A stretch of DNA of 64,000 nt from Astragalus membranaceus (GCA_039519185.1 CM076846.1:189023068-189087067); one strand, 5' to 3'. Positions 23,463 to 34,866 are shown, counted from the stretch's first letter. A program made the numbers and translations. The notes: generated by a model from the letters alone, not told the origin.

Positions 23463-26400
23463 ATGGATAATAGTAATCAGAGATGTGATCCGGTTGATTA
23501 TCCTGAAACACATACATTTGATGGCTACCAATTTGAAGAGGTGGCAAAGGCGGTTGAAGACGATCTTAATGATTGTCCTCAAATGTTTGAGAAGTTGATA
23601 ACCGACGTGGAGACACCGTTGTATGCGGGCTGTACTGAATTCACAAAGTTATTGGCTGTGATAAAGCTATATAACTTGAAAACTTGCCACGGATGGACGG
23701 ATAAGAGCTTTACGGAATTACTCGCACTATTGAAAGATATGTTGCCGGAAGACAATGTGCTCCCTTCTCGGACGTATGATGCAAAACAAATGTTAGGCAC
23801 CATTGGTTTGAACTATGAGAAGATACATGCTTGTCCGAATGATTGCATTTTATTTCGGAATGAACATGCATTGTTAAAGTCGTGCCCTAAATGTAATGCA
23901 TCGCGGTATAAGAAGAAAGAATCTGCTCCAGAAAAGGTATTGTCGTATTTTCCCATAATTCCTCGATTTAGGCGTATGTATCGTAGTTCGGAAGATGCAA
24001 AACAGTTGACTTGGCATGATGATAAAAGGATTAAAGATGGCATGCTACGACACCCGGCGGATTCTCCGCAGTGGAAAAAGATTGATATTGAGTATCCTGA
24101 TTTTGGGCATGACCCAAAAAACCTACGCCTTGCATTGTCTGCCGATGGATTTAACCCGCACGGTATCCAGAGTAGCTTCCACGGTACATGGCCTGTGATT
24201 TTGGCGATTTATAACTTACCTCATTGGCTTTGCATGAAACGCAAATATATGATGTTGTCTTTGTTACTTTCTGGCCCCAAACAACCAGGAAATGATATTG
24301 ACGTATACTTGGCTCCTTTAATAGAAGACTTGAAGCAAATGTGGGAGATTGGGGTAGAGGTGTATGATGGATTCAGAGAAGAAAGTTTCATTCTGAAGGC
24401 TATGATTCTTGGCACCATTAATGACTTTCCAGCATACAGTAATCTATCTGGGTACAGTAACAAAGGTCAGTATGCATGTCCTATATGTGAAGATAATACC
24501 GATTGGATGTGGTTGGAACATGGTAAGAAGAATATATATCTTGGCCATCGAAGATTTTTGCCTCCAACTCATCAATATCGGGTGTGGAGAAAGGCATTCA
24601 ATGGGAATTCAGAAACTCGTAAATCTCCCTCGCCTTTGACCGGTGGACAACTATTTGAAAAGGTGAAAGATTTGAACATTAAGTTTGGGAAGCCTTTTGC
24701 AGGAGAGCCTGCCAAACGAGGATGGAAGAAAAAGTCGATTTTCTTTGAGTTGCCATACTGGAAGTCATTACACGTAAGACATTTCATTGATGTGATGCAA
24801 GTTGAAAAAATGTATTCGAAAGTGTCATTGGTACCTTACTCAATATGCCAGGGAAGACTAAAGATACCATCAACACAAGGTTGGATTTGGTTAATATGGG
24901 GTTGAGACCCGAATTGGGTCCGATAAAGAAGGGTACGCATACATATCTACCTCCGACAGCTCATACTCTATCTAGAAAGGAGAAAGCTGTCTTTTGTAAG
25001 TTTCTTCATGGAGTTAAAGTTCCAGAGGGGTACTCTTCAAACATTATGAACCTTGTATCGATGAAAGACCTCAAGTTAAAGTCTCTAAAGTCTCATGATT
25101 GTCATCTCATGCAGAATTTGCTACCCATTGGTATACGATCCATTATGCCCAACAAAGTGCGTCAGGCCATAACTAAACTTTGTTTCTTCTTTAAGGCGAT
25201 TTGTAGTAGAGTGATTGACCTGGAAAGTTGCCAGCTCTGCAAAGATCAATTACTGTCACTTTATGTGAGCTTGAGATGTTTTTTCCGCCTTCTTTCTTTG
25301 ACATAATGATTCATTTAACAGTTCATCTGGTTAGAGAGACACAATTGTGTGGCCCATGTTACATGAGATGGATGTACCCGTTTGAGCGATACATGAAGAT
25401 ATTAAAAGGATATGTTAAAAACCGATCACAACCCGAGGGTTGCATTGTTGAGCGCTACATAGTTGAAGAAGCTATTGAGTTCTCCACCGGCTATCTATCT
25501 AGTGTAGAATATTCTGTTGGGCTGCCAAGGGTGCGTCACATAGGAAGCGTTGGTAAAGGGATGACAGGAAGGAAAATAGTGATGGTATCTAGGAAAGAAC
25601 TAGAGCAAGCACACTTATATGTTCTGCACAATGATAGTCAGGTTGATTCATATGTTGTCAAACACATGGAGATTCTTAGGAATGATCACCCAACTAAGAG
25701 TCAAGTCTGGTTAAAAAAAGAACCCAATCGGAGTTTCATACTGTGGCTAAAAGATCACATTGATATTGAGTTTGTTTTGAATCCTACCTCGATTTCAGAA
25801 AGATTGAGATGGTTAGCAAAAGGTCCAAATATACATGTTTTCTCTTACACTAGTTATCTACAAAACGGGTACACGTTCTATACAAAATCCCATGATGATC
25901 AGAGTAAAATGTAAAATAGTGGGGTGACTCTTGTAGCTGAATCTATGCATACATCAAGTGCCAAAGACAGAAATCCCATTTACGCGAATATGTCATACTT
26001 CGGTGTCATTGAACACATATGGGAGTTGGAATACAATGTTTTGGGAGCCTGTGTTCCAATGTAATTGGGTTGATAATAATAATAATGGTGTACAGATGGA
26101 TGACTCAGGTTTCATGCGGGTGAATTTCAACAAGTTAGGGTATAAAGATGAATTTTTTATTTTAAGCTCGCAAGCCCAACAAGTGTTTTATGTCACTGAT
26201 CCAGTTGATATCAATTGGTGCATTGTTTTATTGACAAACAAAAAATTATTGGTAAATGACATTGGTGATCAAGCCCACGAAGATGTTGATATTGAGGATG
26301 ACCCTTTCTTCGGGACATCACAACCAATAATAGGGGAAAGTACTTCTAAAGAGGATATTTTGTATGTTAGAAATGATCATAATGATGGAATTACGTTTCG

Positions 26401-26491
26401 ACGAAAACAAAGTGTTAAGAAGCGAAAAGAAAAATATCATACAAATAAACAAGTAGCTAGTAACATTAGATCGAGGAAAAGGAAAAGGTAA
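23463..26491 (+). pseudogene. TNP2-like CACTA transposase (Transposase_21, DUF4218, DUF4216)
   Basis: The first 480 residues (23463-24905) hold the Transposase_21 region, with RHPADSPQWKKIDIEYPDFG, LRLALSADGFNPHG, WPVILAIYNLPHWLCMKRKY, LLLSGPKQPGNDIDVYLAPL, NDFPAYSNLSGY and CPIC. The frame then shifts near 24805 and again near 25226, each time as if one A were missing. The DUF4218 part reads IMIHLTVHLVRE and RWMYPFERYMKILKGYVKNR (25300-25440). A TAA at 25912-25914 stands where the related frame continues, and a further one-base loss near 26042 precedes the DUF4216 part (VFQCNWVDNNNNG, YKDEFFILSSQAQQVFYV, 25985-26230). The protein would recognise element ends and catalyse cut-and-paste transposition. 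No intron explains the shifts. Confidence 0.9.
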
Positions 26492-26609
26492 TATATCATG
26501 CGTGTTTCTTTTTTATTCATTTTTCATATTGTAAAAATTAACTTACTTTACCATGATTATAAAATAACATTTAGCCTAATAACAATGATTATATTTTGTT
26601 GCAGGTGAG

Positions 26610-28133
26610 ATGACTTCCCACAGTGATGATAATGCACATGACAGTGGTCATGAGAGTGAACATCAGCCCCAAAAAAAGTTCAGTCGCCGTGGAATGACAG
26701 TTAAGAAGAATATCATCAATCGAGGGAGCAAAGGGCTTCCTAAACTTACAGTAAGAAATTTACTAATTAACTAACTTTGTTATATACTTTTAACTGTTTG
26801 TTATCTAATTTACAAAAGTAATAATGCAGGTCGAATGGAATGCTAAAGACCAACTGATTGGTGCCAGAGCAAGGCAGGATATACCAATTACAATCACAAG
26901 TTGGAATAATAAAAAAGATGCATCATTGGAGAAACTTAATTAAAGAGGGGCTATGGTATTTGATACAGGTATGGGTCTTATTTTGACTATACAGTTATTT
27001 TATAATTAAATATGTAAGCATATTTATAATCATTTTGTTGAATGTAAGCAGAAATATTTTTTTTTGTGGTTGACTCTCAAAAAGACTATTGTCTTAAGAA
27101 AGCTGGAAAGGCGCACAGAAGATTCAGATCAACTCTAACAAGTTGGGTGAGAGATGAAGAGGGGAACATCAGAAACCGTCCTCCACCACGATATGATGGG
27201 ATTATAACATCGGAGGATTGGAGTGCATTTGTATCGTCACGCGAAGATGAGGAACTCCAGATTTGTACAATTACTTATCATACATATACCTATATTTGAC
27301 GATTATAAAGTATTAATGTAAAATGATTTGTCTTTATAGAGATTAAGCAATGAAAATTGCGAAGAGAGCAGCAAGTCCTGAATACCCTTATAGAGCCGGT
27401 GTTAAGGGTTATCACGAGATTGGAGAACAATTGGTAGGCACATTATCTTTTATTTTATCTTTCATTTATTAAATTAATCTTTTGATTTATTTACTAATAA
27501 ATGGTAAATTTTAATAGCTGCGGGAGGACAGAAAAGATCCTACTCAAGAATCTATTGACCGACCTGTTTTGTGGTTAGAAGCCCGACAAAACAAAGATGG
27601 TGTCATTGACAACCCAAAAACGAGAGAGGTGTCTCAAAAAATTGTAAGTATGATAAAATTAATTTTTTTTATAATGTTTATATTACTTATAATGTCTAAT
27701 AATTTTTGTGAATCTGGAATCCATATCACAATCAGTATCACAAGGAGAGATTACTGATTGTGATGGTCCGAATGACATCCTTGGTCGTGCATTGACAATT
27801 GAAGAGTATTCAGGTCGTCTACGGGGTTTGGGATTTGGCATATCTCCAACCACTTTTTGGGGTTCAAAGAGGCAAAAGAAACAAGAGACACAAGAAAGTA
27901 GAGAAAGAAAACGGTTGGAAGCCATGGTATTGATGCTACAGGAAGAACTTAATGAATTAAAAGATAAATGGGGTCCAATGACTGATGATGTACCATCTCC
28001 TAACCCAAATAGCTTCAGGGATAGTTGCAATATTGCGTCCAATGAGGTAATTATTGTTGGACCGTCTTTTTATTTTTTACATTTTACATTTGTAGATATT
28101 AATATTTGGTTATTTGGTTATTATTTAATTTAG
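26610..28133 (+). CDS. Transposase_24 (Ptta/En/Spm)-like protein, spliced, damaged
   Basis: Several small exons: MTSHSDDNAHDSGHESEHQP (26610-26750), a second with VEWNAKDQLIGARARQDIPI (26829-26968), then YCLKKAGKAHRRFRSTLTSW with PPPRYDGIITSEDWSAF (27060-27290), KRAASPEYPYRAGVKGYHEI (27355-27435), PTQESIDRPVLWLEARQNKD (27520-27645) and a last part with a coiled-coil-like KRQKKQETQESRERKRLEAM (27715-28045). The order K-AG-HRRFR, PPP-Y, PYR-G-GY, LW-EAR matches plant En/Spm Transposase_24 proteins, the TnpA-like DNA-binding partner. An in-frame stop near 26941 follows KKDASLEKLN, so the exon model or the gene is disturbed. It may be joined by splicing to the protease part downstream. Confidence 0.7.
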
Positions 28134-28689
28134 GGTAACAATAACAATTGTGAATTATATACATCAAACTCGCTTACGTTGGTCGCAAAGGGCTTTGTTT
28201 GTAACAATGAGGACTCCACCTTGCACAATCTACCCGTGCCTCCAAATCACGTGAGAGTCAGAGTTGAGTTTGTTGTTGTGGAAGATGCATTATTGCCGGT
28301 ACCAATTGACACTGCACAGATGACTTTGTTGACTGTGAATGATGCACTTGGCACCTTTGTGGCATGGCCAGCAAATCTTATCAATGTATGGAGCAATTAA
28401 TATATTTGTTAATAATTCATTGGCTTATTGTCATATATTAATAACTAATTATATTTCTAATATAGGTAAACAAAGCAAGATCTCGGATTTCTTGGCATGT
28501 TGGCAAATCCCAACCCTCCCATTCTATTGGTCGCAAGAAGCATGTGTCTAGGCGAGAAGCTAGCGAGAATGAGATTCAATCCCAACCCCCCTTCTATTGC
28601 TAGCAAGAAATCAGTGTCTCGGCAAGTAGATAAAGGGAAGGAGGTTCAATCCCAACCCCCCTTCTAAGGAATTTATCAGTTATCTAAAG

Positions 28690-29186
28690 ATGCATGCCTC
28701 AACAATGACAGGTGCAAATTTGATAACTGCATTGGTTGATCCAGACATCTTGGTAGATATCCACCAAATTTGCCTTTCAAATGTGGAACTGCAAGAGGTA
28801 TATGATCACAAGTGGGCATCTGGGGCTACTATTAATATATACATCAGGTATTATTATTATTATCACCATTCTTATTATTACTATTATTGTTATTATTTGT
28901 TAATTTATTTGTATACATTTTAACTATAGGTATTTGTACCATGAGATTATGATCCCCAAGGAACGAACACATAGATTTATCTTCTTGTGCCCCGAACGTA
29001 CTTTTCTACACAACGTCCGCTTTGATAAAGACATGTCAAAAGTCATGGTTAAAGACATGAAGAAAGCGATTAAAGAAAACAACGAAGCGGTAAAAGCCTA
29101 TATCGATAGACGCTTGGCTTTGGCACGTGAAAGAAGCTGTGATAGCTTGTTTTTGGCACCCATCAACTTAGGGTAAGAAATTTAAT

Positions 29187-29252
<66 letters not shown>

Positions 29253-29992
29253 CGTGTTTTTGAAATATCTGTTACTTATTTGGTTATTCAAATTTGTTGT
29301 AGGGCGCATTGGATATTGTTGGTAGTTGATCCTAAAAGAAATAGAATTTTCTATTTGGATTCGTGTCATGGTCATTATACCAACCACATCAAGGTGAAAG
29401 GAGTATTTGAAAGGTGTGTATTTAGTTACATCGCATATTTCATCAATTAAATTATGTATGTATTTCGATTAATTAATACATTTATATGTATGATGTTTCA
29501 GTTGTATGATGACTTATTGGGGATCGAATGAGAGGAGGGCTAGAGATGGGAATGTCAACAATAAAACAAAATGGATAGTAATAACGGTAAGTTTATAATC
29601 AATATTCTTATCCATGTAAATATTGTTCGCATTTTAATAATTAATTGTTATTTTGATTTCTAGTGTCCCAGACAACCAAACAATGATGATTGCAGGTATT
29701 ACGTTATGAAGTTTATGAATGACATAATCACTCACAATCAAATGGAAATTCCAGAAAATGTATGTAATTTATATAGTTTGTTTTTTGACAAGTAATTCCA
29801 TATCAAGCATTTAGCATTTAATTCTAAGTTTATTTTTTTTATTTTTTTTTTTGCTTATTTTTGCAGTATTTTCCTGGAAATGAGGTTGGAGCTCCATTTT
29901 CTGATGACCAACTTACTGAGATCAAGGGAGAGTGGTGTCATCATGTTGCCCGTTTGATTAATGAAAATCGAAATTCATCTAACTTTGGCTAG
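28690..29992 (+). CDS. Ulp1-like (C48) cysteine protease carried by the CACTA element
   Basis: Multi-exon reading: TMTGANLITALVDPDILVDI (from 28699), YHEIMIPKERTHRFIFLCPE (28936-29000), then KAYIDRRLALARERSC and LFLAPINLG, with the splice donor at about 29174. The next exon has AHWILLVVDPKRNRIFYLDS (29302-29360), then MMTYWGSNERRARDG (29505-29586), CPRQPNNDDCRYYVMKFMND (29664-29758) and NEVGAPFSDDQLTEIKGEWC to the stop at 29990-29992. His in AHW, Asp in YLDS, Gln in RQP and Cys in DDC are the expected Ulp1/SENP catalytic set with its usual spacing. Such proteases cleave SUMO or related modifiers. I infer, but do not know, that it acts on host SUMO conjugates to aid the element. The catalytic exons are intact. 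Confidence 0.78.
29189..29251. repeat. (AT)n microsatellite in a protease-gene intron
   Basis: An uninterrupted AT dinucleotide run of about 62 bases between the exon ending in APINLG and the AHWILL exon. Confidence 0.95.
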
Positions 29993-30100
29993 CTGGTTTT
30001 TTGTTCCCCACAATGGATGTCATGTCATTTTTGCTGTCTATGTTAACATTCAGAATTTGGTTAATGATTTATGTAGTTTTTGTTGGTACTTTGTTGATAT

Positions 30101-30101
30101 G

Positions 30102-30164
<63 letters not shown>
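30101..30164. repeat. (TA)n(TG)n compound microsatellite
   Basis: About 20 bases of TA followed by about 44 bases of GT, downstream of the protease stop codon. Confidence 0.95.
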
Positions 30165-30166
<2 letters not shown>

Positions 30167-30334
30167 TAATTAGTTGGAATTTGATTTGCAATTGGTTAGT
30201 TGATTTGAAATTTGGTTCATATTGGTTGTTGAGTTGATATTGGTTGTTGTTGGTTGATGAAAATGAGAGTAGGGATGTGCTGCAAAATATTGGATATACC
30301 AGAAAAAGGAAAAAATATTTTAACAAGAAAACAT

Positions 30335-30682
30335 AGAATCAGGGGCGCTTGCAGTTAGAAGCGCCCCTGTTGGTCTTACCCCCACTTGACAATCAGGGGC
30401 GCTCCCAGTAAAAAGCGCTTCTGTTGGCCAGACCAACAGGGGCGCTTCTAACTGCAAGCGCCCCTGATTGTTAAAGTGCGCTAAGACCAACAAGGGCGCT
30501 TGTTACTGCGAGCGCCCCTGATTGTCAAAGGCGCTAAGACCAACAGGGGCGCTTTTTTTTAGCGCTTCTGTTTCTTAATAATTAGAGGCGCTTTTTGTGC
30601 ACTCCTGTAGAAGGGTTGGCAACAGGAGAACCAGATTTAGGGGCGCCCGAAAGCGCCCCTAATGGCCTTTCCTGTTGTAGTG
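30335..30682 (-). repeat. CACTA 3' subterminal hairpin repeats and terminal repeat
   Basis: At least eight copies in both orientations of an AGGGGCGCTT / AAGCGCCCCT motif, often paired as short hairpins with AATCAGGGGCGCTTGCAGTT and its reverse. The region ends in CTGTTGTAGTG. The palindromic arrangement could fold into a long stem. Confidence 0.85.
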
Positions 30683-30685
30683 TTG

Positions 30686-30897
30686 GTATTTTTTACTAGT
30701 TTTGTGATAGTAGTTGTATGCCTTTATTTCGGTATTGGACCTTGCGGTTTGGGCCTGCTGCCACATTTTTTCTTTCTCTGTTGACTTAGAATGGGCTTGG
30801 GGTGTCTCGTATGGACCCTAGTTGACATCTATTGATTGTACTGGTTTGGGCCTTGCCCACTATCAATGAAAATCAGGCAATTTCGACCAAAAAAAAT
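30686..30897 (+). mobile_element. 3' end of the decayed LINE beyond the CACTA insertion
   Basis: It continues the 3' UTR after the CACTA target duplication, with TTTGGGCCTTGCCCACTATC close to the end, and finishes in an A-tail at 30890-30897, as expected for a LINE. Confidence 0.65.
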
Positions 30898-31600
30898 GGC
30901 TTGATGTGCCCAACATCCAGAACATTGGGTTGACTTGCTCAATAGCAAAGTAGCTCGAATACTGCCCATAGACCAGTGGCAAATGGGCAAGCGAGTTGGT
31001 TCATAAACCAAACGAATCATCCCTTGCCCAGCTCAAGTTCAAATCGTTTATTTAACAAGCTCAGTTTTTAGCTGAAGTTTGGCCCATTTGGTTCGTGAAC
31101 CAAGTTCAATGAGCTAGTAATCGAATCGAGTTTTGAACCATTAATTTGTATTATCTAAGTACTAAAATACCTCATTTGTAGTTATCATTGGTTAATTGAA
31201 GTCAAAATAAAAAAAAGTTAATAGTTATCTTCAAATAAAAGAATTAATAGCTAAGTTCTAAAAGCAACTATGATTTTTCAGTTAATTTTCTTTTTCCTAA
31301 AATCCGCAAGTTCTTATTTCTATCAAAACATTTGACAGATAAATTTGAGATACAAAATTATTTTCAAAGTTTAGAAGTTAAAAATTTAGTAAATATAATA
31401 ATATTTGAAGTTTTTCGTATGATGTAAATATTAGGACTTAGTAGAGAGAAATGTATTCATTTTTATTATGAAAATATTTTGATTTTTTTGTGTGTAGAAG
31501 AAGTAAAGAACATGTTTGTTTGGTGAGCTTTGAGCGGAATTATTTTAAAACAATTTTATTGAGTTAATGTATAAAATTTGAAATAAATTATTATAGGATT
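30898..31600. other. Spacer, no gene seen
   Basis: AT-rich sequence. A GC-richer part (30900-31100) contains an imperfect palindromic theme around TTGGTTCATAAACCAA and TTGGTTCGTGAACCAA, which may be an old MITE. Confidence 0.4.
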
Positions 31601-31610
31601 TAAGAATTAT

Positions 31611-31739
31611 TATAGGTAGCTCAGTTGGCGAGCTAAGAGATATCGAAGGAGTGCACCAAAAGAGTGCAAGAAGGAGGTTCCGAGGTCAAACCCCAGAAAC
31701 TAACATTCTCCCACCCCTACTAACATTGTTTATAAAAAA
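31611..31739 (+). mobile_element. tRNA-derived SINE, family 1
   Basis: The head resembles a tRNA: GGTAGCTCAGTTGGCGAG (A-box-like), and 60 bp later GAGGTCAAACCCC (degenerate B box). It ends in ATAAAAAAA. A ~9-bp imperfect duplication AAGAATT(A/T)T flanks it at 31602-31610 and 31740-31748. The same sequence recurs inverted at 40075-40213. It does not fold as a full tRNA and is not a tRNA gene. Confidence 0.75.
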
Positions 31740-31892
31740 AAGAATTTTAAGTAAGCAAAATTAAAGTAATAAAAGAAATAAAGAAACTTACTTGATATGA
31801 TTAAAAATTTAAGAAACTCAATTTTCTTAAAACTATTAAAAAATTAATTTCGTATTTAGTATAGAAAATGACTAAAAGTATAATTAAACTAA

Positions 31893-32519
31893 GGGTAAAA
31901 TATGTTTTTAGTCCCTATAAAATCGGCTCCTTCTAAGTTTAGTCCCTACATTAACGAAATAGGTGTTTTGGTCCCTACATTTTTTTTCCGTTATCATTAA
32001 TAGTCCCTGTCGTTAAATCCAGATGATTAGGCAACGGAAATGTGATGTGGCTGTTACACGTGGAATTTTTTTAACTACGTGGCTTTTTTTATTTAGGGTA
32101 AAATATTTTTTTGGTCCCTACAAAATTGGGTCATTCTAAGTTTAGTCCCTACATTAACGAAATAGGTGTTTTGGTCCCTATCTTATTTTGCTATTTTCAT
32201 TATTAGTCCCTGACGTTAAATGTTGCTGATTGGGCTAACAGAATCATGACTGTACATGCCACGTGGACATTTTAATTGATGTGGCGTCCACGTGGGAATG
32301 GGAACCAAAATAAGATTGAGATTTGGGAATTCTGGGTATTGACTCAACGCTGCTAGGTGTTTTTTATTTATTTTTTAATTTAAAATTATTTTATTTTAAC
32401 GATAGGGACTATTAATGAAAACGGAAAAAAAATGTAGGGACCAAAACGCCTATTTCGTTAATGTAGGGACTAAACTTAGAAGGAGCCGATTTTGTAGGGA
32501 CTAAAAACATATTTTACCC
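31893..32519. mobile_element. Non-autonomous Mutator-type element (627 bp) with duplicated end
   Basis: Long inverted ends of about 115 bp (GGGTAAAATATGTTTTTAGT ... reverse complement at 32405-32519) are flanked by a perfect 9-bp duplication TTAAACTAA (31884-31892 and 32520-32528). A second, direct copy of the left end begins at 32096 (GGGTAAAATATTTTTTTGGT). There is no coding capacity. Confidence 0.88.
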
Positions 32520-32528
32520 TTAAACTAA

Positions 32529-32836
32529 TTCATTGTGAAATAATATTTAAAAACTTAAATTATATCCAGTATTGAAAAGTTGTTAAAAGCATAATTAAAC
32601 TAATTACTTCCAAAATTATATTTTATTTTATTTCATTTATATATCTTTTGCAAGATTATTTTTTTAATTTTTATATTTATATATATTGTTATGCATTTTT
32701 CTCATTTGATTTTACAACAAATTTTGTATATTAATCTATCTGATTTAGTTGGCAAAAAGGAAAAGGAGGCAGAAGAGAAATTAATTGGGAAAGGATAAGC
32801 GAGAACTAACTACTGGCTTCTTGGCTCTGGGCAATA
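32529..32836. other. Likely promoter and 5' leader of the LHC-like gene
   Basis: AT-rich. TATATTTATATATATTG near 32668-32686 may serve as a TATA region. No other feature is seen. Confidence 0.35.
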
Positions 32837-33738
32837 ATGGCTTCAACCATTCTTCCTCTAACAAACGCTCACCTCGCTTCTTCTAAGGCTCACCACCCTT
32901 TTCCAGCAATCGCCAAGTAAGTGCAGCATTCCTTTCAGTTTCAAGTTACCCACTTCTTTTGCAGAATTCGGTTCCTCGGAAAATTCTTTCCCCTCAGGAA
33001 ATACCTTTTTCTGAGAAACCAATTTCGACCCTTTTATTCATGCACCTGCTTTCCTATTTTCTCTTATAAATTGAAGCTTTCTATTTTTAAATTTGGGAAC
33101 AGAAGCTTCTGGAAAGCATCTCTTTTTGCTTATTGACTCGAATACAAAAGTTGTAGAAATTAGAACTTAACAATTCTCAAATGCAACAAAAAATGATTTG
33201 GTAACACTAGTTGTGTTTCAAAGATACAGTAAAGGATGTGGAGAATAGAAATATTAGAGTAATAAGAGACATTAGAGAAGAGACTTTAGGAATTCCAATG
33301 TCTATTTCGTTTTTGAAAAATAGAAACATTAGTGCTAAGAGAAAGTTGTCCTTGAGTGTAAGAAAGATCAGTTTATTCTAACAGATAGTTGTTGGATTTT
33401 ATCTGCTTGAAGAAGAATCTGCGCAGTGTAAGGACATTGTTTTGTTATTGCTACTCAATGAGATTAACTTCCTTGTTTTAGATGGGGATGGAGAAGAGAC
33501 CAAGATGCGAGCATGGCTTCCAGCAGAACTCAAAGTCAAGCATTTCGAGTCCTTGCTAATCCCAATGTAAGCTTAAAGTGAACACTTCATAGTATATGTG
33601 TGTGTATTCTTGGTTGAAAAGGTTAAAGAATTGGTAAAACCATTGAGATCGGGTGTTTCTTTTTGAACTTTTGGATTCATATTTGTTGGAAACTATATAA
33701 GCATAATGGTTATATCAATTTCTATTTGTTGCTTTCAT

Positions 33739-33828
<90 letters not shown>

Positions 33829-34866
33829 AGATTCTATTCCTATGGTTCTATCTTATGATCCTATGATTGAAACTTAAGAGATTGAAACTTAAGAGGATAA
33901 CACAGGACATGGAAAAGGTAGAAAATCAGCACAGTAAGAAATGACATAGTTGTGAAATCTGTGGGAGTTACAGCTATTAAAATAACTGAATAGTTTAGGA
34001 AAACATTGGTCGCATATCCAAAATAATCTATGTTACTGAACCTCAGTATAATGGACTAATACTTCCTTGTTTTCTTAGGTAAAGTAGTCTTACATGCGCC
34101 TTCGACACCAAATTATCCATTCTCTAATTGACATTTTCTTTTTATTCTGTTTAATGAGATCTACAATTTTATATTAATAATCAAACAGGTATCTTCAGGA
34201 AAGGAAGGTTCAAAGAATGATGTGATCATGGTTGATCCTGTGGAAGCCAAACGATTGGCTACCAAACAAATGGAAAGAATTAAAGCAAAAGAAAAACTCA
34301 AGGTAAAAGAAGCTATGTTTGAATTTGAATCGCATAATTGGGGTTACTGTCATTATAAGTAAAATTGAAGAAGTTTATGCCATTTTTCTTCACCTTGTTT
34401 GTCAGTTAAGATAGAAGGAAATTGAATAGTATTAATGGAACCTTGTTCCTCAATTCACTGTCAATTTAACCAACTTAATGTTATGACCATAGAGAAGACG
34501 ACAAATTGAGGCAATCAATGGAGCGTGGGCAATGATAGGTCTCACGGCAGGCCTAGTTATTGAAGCTAAAACTGGAAAAAGTATTCTGACTCAGGTGAGA
34601 TTTGGAAGTACTACTTTTTTTAGATGTACCTGTCTTTAGGTCATACATTACATGAGCTCAAGTAAACATATACAGATATGTGTTAACATTCTTGCATACA
34701 CACACCAAACATACTAAAATGGAAAACATCTGTTCTATGGAGTACTTGTATTATTACTTCCATTTGACTGAACAATTCCTGTTTAATGTTTAATATGTAA
34801 ACATCTACTTTGTTCTTTCAGCTGCAAGACTACTTCGAAGCAGTTGTTCATTTTTTTGTGAAGTAG
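32837..34866 (+). CDS. Plastid light-harvesting-like (LHC/HLIP-type) one-helix protein
   Basis: Five GT-AG exons: 32837-32916, 33482-33566, 34189-34302, 34493-34594 and 34822-34866 (426 nt, 141 residues). The N-terminus is Ser/Ala/Thr-rich without acidic residues, like a plastid transit peptide (to about residue 50). A charged, Lys-rich linker follows (EAKRLATKQMERIKAKEKLK, 74-93), then one hydrophobic segment with EAINGAWAMIGLTAGLVIEA (99-118) and KTGKSILTQ. This matches the LHC/ELIP/HLIP signature E-x-x-NG-R-x-AM-x-G ... E-x-x-TG-x-x-x-x-x-Q, but the usual Arg after NG is Ala and the next residue is Trp. Family members sit in thylakoid membranes and bind or handle chlorophyll and carotenoid. 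Exon lengths keep frame and all splice sites are canonical, so it should be functional. The exact subfamily (OHP, Lil or other) is not settled. Confidence 0.82.
33745..33825. repeat. (TA)n microsatellite in intron 2 of the LHC-like gene
   Basis: An uninterrupted TA run of about 80 bases. Confidence 0.95.

Larger units (their letters stand above)
22493..30682 (+). mobile_element. CACTA (En/Spm-type) transposon, 8190 bp
   Basis: It starts CACTACAACAG and ends with the inverted CTGTTGTAGTG, flanked by the 3-bp duplication TTG (22490-22492 and 30683-30685), all diagnostic of CACTA elements. GC-rich subterminal repeats lie at both ends. It encodes a TNP2-type transposase with DUF4218 and DUF4216 regions, and a second spliced gene with Transposase_24 and Ulp1-type protease parts. 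It lies in the 3' UTR of the LINE in the same orientation. The transposase frame is broken by single-base deletions and one stop, so this copy is probably not autonomous. Confidence 0.95.

Noticed and set aside
28179..28551. Separate small genes between the Transposase_24 and protease parts
   Set aside because: They are more likely exons and retained introns of one CACTA gene; splice-like borders flank them and no domain stands alone.
31611..31690. tRNA gene
   Set aside because: A- and B-box-like motifs are present, but a cloverleaf does not form, the body is longer, and a second copy has a target duplication; it is a SINE.
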